A stretch of 64,000 bases of DNA. Source: Telopea speciosissima. Its lineage: Eukaryota; Streptophyta; Magnoliopsida; Proteales; Proteaceae. The DNA is taken from contig NC_057920.1 in assembly GCF_018873765.1 (NCBI RefSeq), positions 9,189,307 through 9,253,306 on the forward strand, written 5' to 3'. The notes below the pieces were generated by a model that made no database searches, was not told the origin of the DNA, and saw only the letters and a list, made by a program, of their open reading frames with translations. The translations under genes were made by a program, and so were the position numbers. Of this stretch, positions 59,418 to 64,000 are shown one piece after another. Within the stretch, counting starts at the first letter, position 1, and each line of letters begins with the position of its first letter.

Positions 59418-60825
59418 GAAACAAGACAACATCTAAATGATTGAGCATAAAATTAGGAGGCGCACCCCTTTTTCTCCCGCATCACTCTTAACACGTTTTG
59501 TATTAGGACCCAGAGTACTATCTCTTGAATAATCAGTAGCATCAGCGAGAATTTCATAACTGTTCATATAACAAGCTCTGGTGCCCAAAAAAAACCAAAA
59601 AAAAAACAAAAACGTAAGTGTAGTGATTGGAAGCTTTTGAGGAAATTAATTTGTATGTAGAATTCAAGCACCCAATCCTAAGTAGCTCAGGGTAAAGCTT
59701 ACTAGGTTGAGTCTACTCACTTTTTTGACACCTCTAGCTTTCTTTGTCGGATCTTCTCCAAAATTGAAGATATTGGCTTATGTACAAGCAGCACTGGCTT
59801 AAACGATGCATTTCTAGTTTCTGGAACCAAAAAAAAAATTTCCAACCGTATAGATGAAGCAAAGAATTTAATATACTCACCTTTGTTGATAAACAAATTC
59901 GAGATCAAAGTTTTCATCTTCCTTATTTTTTTAATTGCGAACTTCCAGGTTCAAAGTTCAAACAAGGGGACTGTAAAACGGAAACTTCCGAAAACTTAAA
60001 AAAACTGTAAATGCATCATATACCTCGTAATATTCTCTGAGACTCGGCATGAAGCTCCCCAAGCAGGGCATTCCTTTCCTGAGAAATTACAAACAGCTCA
60101 TATAAACGGCGAGATTCAAAACGAACCCTTACATAAATGAAAATTCGATTTGCAGTACGTACCTTTTCTAGCCCTCTCTTGGCCCGAGTGGATGCCTCTG
60201 ACTTTCCAGCATCACCGACAGTCTTAGCCTTCTTATTTTTCTTCTCCTTCGACCCACCCATACTGGGCCTTTTCTTCAAAGATTTCACCATATTCATCTC
60301 TAAGGGCTTTTCTCCTCCAATCTCCTCTCCCGAGCCCGTACTTCGTTCATCTCCTTTTTCGTCAACCTCTTCGATGTCAGCATCTGAAGCGCCCAAATAA
60401 GATCCCTCTCCAGCGTCAAAGGTTCTAAGAGGTTCAGAACGATCATCCATTTGGTCGTCAAAACCCTCGGGTTCCAATGCAACCGGCGTTGGATCTACTG
60501 ATTTCCCAATATCTAGGGTTTTCGAAGACTTAATATCTACCCCATCCGAACCAGAATCTAAATCTTCTTGGTCGTCAAACCCCTCAGGTTCCAATGCAAC
60601 CGCCGTTGGATCCACTGACGTCCCGCCATGTAGGGTTTGCGAAGACTCGGTATCTACCCCACCTAGAAAATCCACAGCAGAGACAAGATTAGTTTGCTCT
60701 TCTAAAGCACGCTTCTGATTCGAAACCCTGACTGCTTTCTTCAAGCGCTTAAATTTACTTGGAGGGATTGGAGATGGAGATCCTTCAAGAGGGGAAAAGA
60801 GATCATACTCATCATCACTCTCCAT
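48925..60825 (-). CDS. Claspin/MRC1-like DNA replication checkpoint mediator (complete)
   Basis: Thirteen exons join in frame to 816 aa: 60163-60825, 60024-60078, 59721-59820, 59466-59577, 59213-59308, 58901-59008, 53363-53416, 53128-53264, 51388-51955, 50264-50378, 50105-50154, 49467-49610 and 48925-49173 (stop TAA 48925-48927). The protein is hydrophilic. It has an acidic N-terminus (MESDDEYDLFSPLEG), a basic KKNKKAK stretch near residue 200, a conserved VHKPISSILEKIRQRKLEV segment (exon 3), and a long acidic DDDEDDNKEN...EEDGENEDEE region (exon 9) leading to HQKWLEQQDA. It ends in Ser-rich SFIFGRDDSNSRS and a basic tail. This order matches plant Claspin/MRC1 homologues, which in other eukaryotes bind forks and relay ATR signalling to the effector kinase. 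The function in this plant is inferred. Exons 5 and 6 look like duplicates, and exon 1 encodes two 29-residue repeats. The exon 4 donor (GGG/GTGCGC) is unusual but keeps phase. Intron 6 (5.5 kb) carries a solo LTR. Confidence 0.82.
51956..53127. other. Intron 8 of the Claspin-like gene
   Basis: 1,172 bp between exons 8 and 9. The phase-2 junction rejoins VPDDL with SDDDEDDNKEN. Apart from the retroposition scar at 52706-52758 I see only AT-rich sequence. Confidence 0.45.
52706..52758 (-). mobile_element. Ultra-short LINE-tail insertion with 17-bp target duplication
   Basis: CCCAAACCAGCCTTACT occurs at 52706-52722 and 52742-52758, identical. The 19 bases between (52723-52741) read CTTTACT plus an A run on the minus strand. 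Confidence 0.72.
53417..54527. other. Intron 6 of the Claspin-like gene, left of the solo LTR
   Basis: No exon fits the phase and no transposon end is visible. Ordinary AT-rich intron sequence. Confidence 0.45.
54533..58568 (+). mobile_element. Long gypsy-type solo LTR, carrying repeat X copy A
   Basis: It starts TGTGAAACCC and ends CCGGGGTGTGACA. Perfect target duplications ATAGA lie at 54528-54532 and 58569-58573. Net length is about 2.83 kb after removing the nested repeat X. The GGGCTCAGTGGAGCTCACCCC and TAGATGACTTAGTTAATTC blocks, and the GGTGTGACA end, are typical of long LTRs of plant Ty3/gypsy (Tekay/Del-like) elements. The clade is an inference. No internal gag-pol is present, so it is solo. 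It lies in intron 6 of the Claspin-like gene, antisense to it. Confidence 0.78.
56924..58122 (+). mobile_element. LTR-like repeat family X, copy A
   Basis: It starts TGATGCAG and ends CTACATTA (1,199 bp). Flanks CCTTA (56919-56923) and CCTTT (58123-58127) match 4 of 5. The palindrome TTGAACCGGTTCAA is at 57112-57125. A TATA-like TCTATATAAG lies near 57362, followed by CTGCCATTGCTGCTGC. No coding capacity. Confidence 0.75.
59363..59418. repeat. TA/GA microsatellite
   Basis: A (TA)n run of about 40 bp followed by (GA)n, in intron 4 of the Claspin-like gene. Confidence 0.9.
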
Positions 60826-61006
60826 CCCTGTATTCCTACACTAAAGAAAAAAACGTACTAGAGTGGAAATGAAGAAAAACTGATGCTTCGGAGATCTGAA
60901 TTGCCCGATCTTGTATTCAGAATTCAGATGCGGGAAGAGGCATTGAGGCCATGAGAGAGAAAGAAAAAGTTTGAATATTTTAAACAAATCGAGCGAAAAC
61001 GGAGTG

Positions 61007-61022
61007 AATTTGGCGCCAAATT
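61007..61022. promoter_or_regulatory. Palindromic E2F-type site upstream of the Claspin-like gene
   Basis: AATTTGGCGCCAAATT is a perfect 16-bp palindrome. Its core TTTGGCGC reads identically on both strands and matches the E2F consensus TTTSSCGC. It lies 182 bp upstream of the ATG at 60825. Plant S-phase and replication genes are typically E2F/DP targets, so cell-cycle control of the Claspin-like gene is a reasonable inference. Related GCGAAAAC (60993-61000) and TTTGCGC motifs lie on either side. Confidence 0.65.
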
Positions 61023-61165
61023 ATTCGAATTTGCGCAACACCGAGTTGGGCTGTCCATGGCACGATCTGAATTCCTTTGGAATTTTGAGGCGCCTATGAG
61101 TCTATGACCATTTACATCTCAAACACGGCATCGGGGATTGAATCGGCCCTGTTAATTTCAATCCA

Positions 61166-61416
61166 GGTTTTAAAACTTGAAATCGGAATCGGAATGGGCT
61201 AGAGATGATTCAGATTCGGCCTGGAGCGGTTTAGGAATCGGGAATCTAAGATGTTTTATGGTGAAAATTGAGTCAAATTCAGGAATCGATCCAATTCAAG
61301 ATGAATTACAAAGAAAATTACTAGGATTCGGCTGATTCAAATCCAATTCCAATTCAGAAAGCAACGGTTAGGATAGGTATTAACCGATTCATCTCCAATT
61401 CCCGATTTTTAAAACC
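61166..61416. mobile_element. MITE-like element with GGTTTTAAAA inverted ends
   Basis: The ends GGTTTTAAAACTTGAAATCGG and (reversed) GGTTTTAAAAATCGGGAATT are inverted. TAATTTCAATCC flanks both sides (near 61152-61163 and 61418-61429) as a direct repeat. It sits inside a two-unit tandem repeat (AATCGGCCCTGT and AATCAGCCCTGT units) upstream of the Claspin-like gene. Confidence 0.55.
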
Positions 61417-62079
61417 ATAATTTCAATCCGATTTTGGCATTAGAGGATCTTAAAATCAGCTCTCTGATCTGAAAACTAAACGAATCCGCTAGAGTTTCTT
61501 GGTATGAATCAGCCCTGTGAATTCCAATTCGATTCCCATAATTGAAGGAGCCTAAAATCGATCCTCCAATCTGAAATCACAGAGATTCTAGGGTTTCTTG
61601 GTATGAATCAGTTATGTCAAATCGTTTAGAATTGAGATCGATCATAGTTGATTCTGAATCTATTCATTGATTCGATTCCCAATTTTGAAACCGTTGGTCC
61701 AAACAATAATTCATTCAGAACAAATTTCCGTGGTGCTTTAAAAGTGGGTACCATGACAATTTGATACATCTTTTAGGGTTTCATTTTTTATTTGCCAAGT
61801 CTAAATTTGATAGATAAATTGGCTAAATCATCATTTAATTACACGGACCTTCCTTCATGAATGGCTAAATTACACTTCCCCCCATGTGTTTCTTAAAAGT
61901 ACACGGACTACCTTACTTTCCAAACTATTTAACACTTAAACTCTGCTGTTAGTAAATTCGGTTAGTTGCTAACGGGAGGAGTTTTAAAGATTTTTATGAG
62001 CATTGAATTACATATTTGTCCTTCAACTGCTATTTCATCAATCATCATGTTAATGAGAAATAGTTTTGTTGGTCCAAAG

Positions 62080-63014
62080 TAGGGATGTAAATGGATCGGA
62101 TTCGGCTTGGATACGGATCGGATGTGATCGGATTCGAATATTCTCTAGCTAAATACAGATACCTCTAAACGGATTCAGATGGATTCAAATGCGGATCGTA
62201 TTCGATTTTTCGACCATCCGTTTACATCTCTGCCTTATGTAACCCGGACCTTCCTCCTCCTGGCGGATACAATTCACTCTCAATCCATCTCTCTTAGACC
62301 ATGATTCTCTAAGCTTATCCAAGAGATGTTTTTTATTTGCATTCACGCCTTTTGGAAAGAGCCGTTAAATTAAGTTATAGTTTAGGTGAAGGAAGTATGA
62401 CCGCAACTGCATAACTGAAGTGGAGCTCATGGAGTTGTTCATTTGGTTTAACCGGCAGGCAGACAACCTCATTAGAAGGTTGCTCAACAGAGCTTTGGTG
62501 AATCGGCATTGGGTCCATTAATTTGTCAATGCAGAAGCTGACTTTCTCAATTATGGTGTTTCAGACCACAGATTGGATTTCTTTTTTAATAAAAAATTCC
62601 AAATAATAATGGGTTGCCTGGGATTTGAACCCGAAACTGGTCGGATCGAGTAGATAATTTTCTTGTTGAAAAAAAAAAAAAATTCCCTCCCCATACCATG
62701 CTTGCATTTTTAAGTGCACACAGCTTTCTCTTTGTCGTAGATGTTAATTCGAGTTGGTTATTTATATAGATGATTTTCTTTTTACTTTATTTTTATGCTA
62801 CTTAATTTTATTCTTTTATATTTATTCAATTTTTTTCCTCATATTCTAGAACCTGTTGAATCCTCAAGATCATTATTTACTTAATTTTTTATTTTTAAGT
62901 ATTCGTTTTTTTTTTTTCTAGACAGTTTTTTTCTAGATAACTCTAAACGAATATGGATGTCCCTACACAGGTACGGTTGCGGATTCAGATTACAATTATC
63001 CATTTACATCCCTA
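62080..63014. mobile_element. hAT-like element with TAGGGATGTAAATGGAT ends
   Basis: The left end TAGGGATGTAAATGGAT matches the reverse of the right end ATCCATTTACATCCCTA (62998-63014). The flanking 8-mers GTCCAAAG and GGTCAAAG match 6 of 8, as expected for an old hAT duplication. A third end-like copy (ATCCGTTTACATCTCTG, near 62216-62232) suggests a MITE of about 150 bp at the left, so 935 bp may be a composite. It contains the plastid trnK fragment. Confidence 0.5.
62610..62740 (-). pseudogene. trnK-UUU: Nuclear plastid DNA insertion: 3' end of trnK-UUU (intron tail and 3' exon)
   Basis: On the minus strand the sequence GAAAGCTGTGTGCA...AAAATGCAAGCATGG, GGGGAGGGA, a T run, then ATTATCTACTC and ATCCGACCAGTTTCGGG, ending AATCCCAGGCAACCCA, matches the group II intron domain V/VI and 3' exon of plastid trnK as I remember it. 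Differences are mostly C-to-T or G-to-A, as expected from methylated-cytosine decay in the nucleus. Only half a tRNA is present, so it is not a tRNA gene. Confidence 0.65.
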
Positions 63015-63022
63015 GGTCAAAG

Positions 63023-64000
63023 ACCAAAATTAAGGGCTCATTTGGCATGAGTTCTATTTCAATTTCAAATTGCTTTCAAGAAAATAGTCAACAAATGGAT
63101 TTTTTATCACAAATTTGAAATTGATTTAATTGCATCAATTTGAAATATTTCAAGAATAAGAAATCTATTTGGTAGTAGAATCTCTAAGAATGGATTCTCC
63201 ATATTTCTTTCGAAGAGAGTGATGGTAATAGTAGCAGTAGTTGGTGGCAATGGCAAAGGTAGTGGCAGTAGTGCAACCATTAAGAGAAGAACGGTAGTAT
63301 TCTACTTTTTTTACATGAAATCACTACTTCACCCATCATATTGACCATGAGTTCATTAAAGAGCAAGATAGAAATCAAATAAAATAGAAATTCTAAAATA
63401 GGCCTAAACGTATTTCTTTTGATTTATATTTCACTAAAATAAAGTGTAAACATCAAACCAAACAATTTCTAAAATAAAAATCAATCAAAGAAATTGAAAA
63501 AGAAATCATACCAAATCAAGCCGGTTGGTGTGAAGGGTAGAGAAATCGACTGGTTTATCACTGATAAAATTGGTTACTAACCCACTTTGGTGAAATTATT
63601 TTGCCCTCATTATTCACCATACTATTTCCCTTTAGTGCCGGTAAAACATGTTACTTCACATATATATTTTTAAAAAAATGCAAAACAATGACAACTCATA
63701 AGTGACATGATGGTAAATCACTTTCAAATAATTTTAAAACCTTACTTTACCCGTAACTTACAGAACTATTGGGAATAAAACAGAAAATCAAGAAAAAAGT
63801 ACAAGTTCTAAATACACCTATAGAGGAGTCTTTCAGACAATCCCAAATACCAAAAAAAAAAACATGGAATTTCGGCATTTGTGATTGTTTTTGTTCATGA
63901 ACTTGGATCCGCTTCATAAAGAAAACAAAAGCTACTGAGGGCGGAGGATCTCGCATTGTCATGAAAGATTAAAGATGCAAAACTGAAATAATTACAAAAA
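63023..64000. other. AT-rich intergenic DNA
   Basis: No open frame, repeat boundary or RNA gene that I can support. The longest frame (minus, 63747-63962) has no recognisable domain. Confidence 0.4.

Noticed and set aside
62610..62682. tRNA-like sequence ending GGCAACCCA (minus strand)
   Set aside because: Only the T-arm and acceptor half is present, preceded by group II intron-like sequence; it is the plastid trnK 3' exon in nuclear DNA, not a functional tRNA gene.
1..64000. CRISPR array, riboswitch, rRNA operon or phage-like island
   Set aside because: No regular spacer-repeat arrays or such genes; short tandem repeats present are microsatellites, minisatellites or transposon parts in plant DNA.

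Overview
This is plant nuclear DNA. It carries three spliced genes, all on the minus strand, separated and split by transposable elements. The genes have GT-AG introns of about 0.1 to 20 kb. Au-type SINEs, Ty1/copia elements primed by initiator tRNA-Met, TRIM, MITE and L1 debris, and a plastid trnK fragment all point to an angiosperm. The TE-swollen introns fit a magnoliid or early-diverging eudicot, but I cannot name the species from sequence alone. I see no CRISPR, operon or prokaryotic feature.

Layout. (1) <983-26871, minus: the 5' six exons (770 codons) of an IRE-family AGC protein kinase, best matching the IRE4 type. The window's left edge cuts it just after the VAIK-type lysine. Its 20.2-kb intron 4 holds a nested transposon stack. 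An old copia element (1878-19532, target duplication GTTAC) contains a TRIM, a 1.2-kb LTR-like repeat (duplication CCGGG) that is itself split by a young copia (4132-9319, duplication GTATC), and a second young copia (10566-18428). That second copia carries a gypsy-type solo LTR (12922-13674, duplication GGATC). (2) 31948-44893, minus: a complete 9-exon pfkB-family kinase (428 aa) with a peroxisomal PTS2 motif, very probably pseudouridine kinase PUKI. Its 8.4-kb intron 7 holds two more copies of the LTR-like repeat and a decayed LINE ORF1. (3) 48925-60825, minus: a complete 13-exon Claspin/MRC1-like replication-checkpoint mediator (816 aa). A palindromic E2F-type site lies about 180 bp upstream of its ATG. 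Intron 6 holds a 2.8-kb solo LTR that carries another copy of the LTR-like repeat.

The intergenic stretches (27-32 kb, 45-49 kb, 61-64 kb) hold fold-back and MITE-like elements, LINE fragments and a plastid-derived trnK 3' segment. All exon phases were chained by hand and close without a stop in each of the three genes. The three genes have no evident joint function: signalling/root-hair growth kinase family, peroxisomal nucleoside catabolism, and S-phase checkpoint.

I found no clear new multi-gene system. The most interesting signals are the datable nested insertions, a repeated LTR-like family with TG...TA ends, four ultra-short retroposition scars with perfect or near-perfect target duplications, the E2F palindrome, and a duplicated exon pair in the Claspin-like gene.
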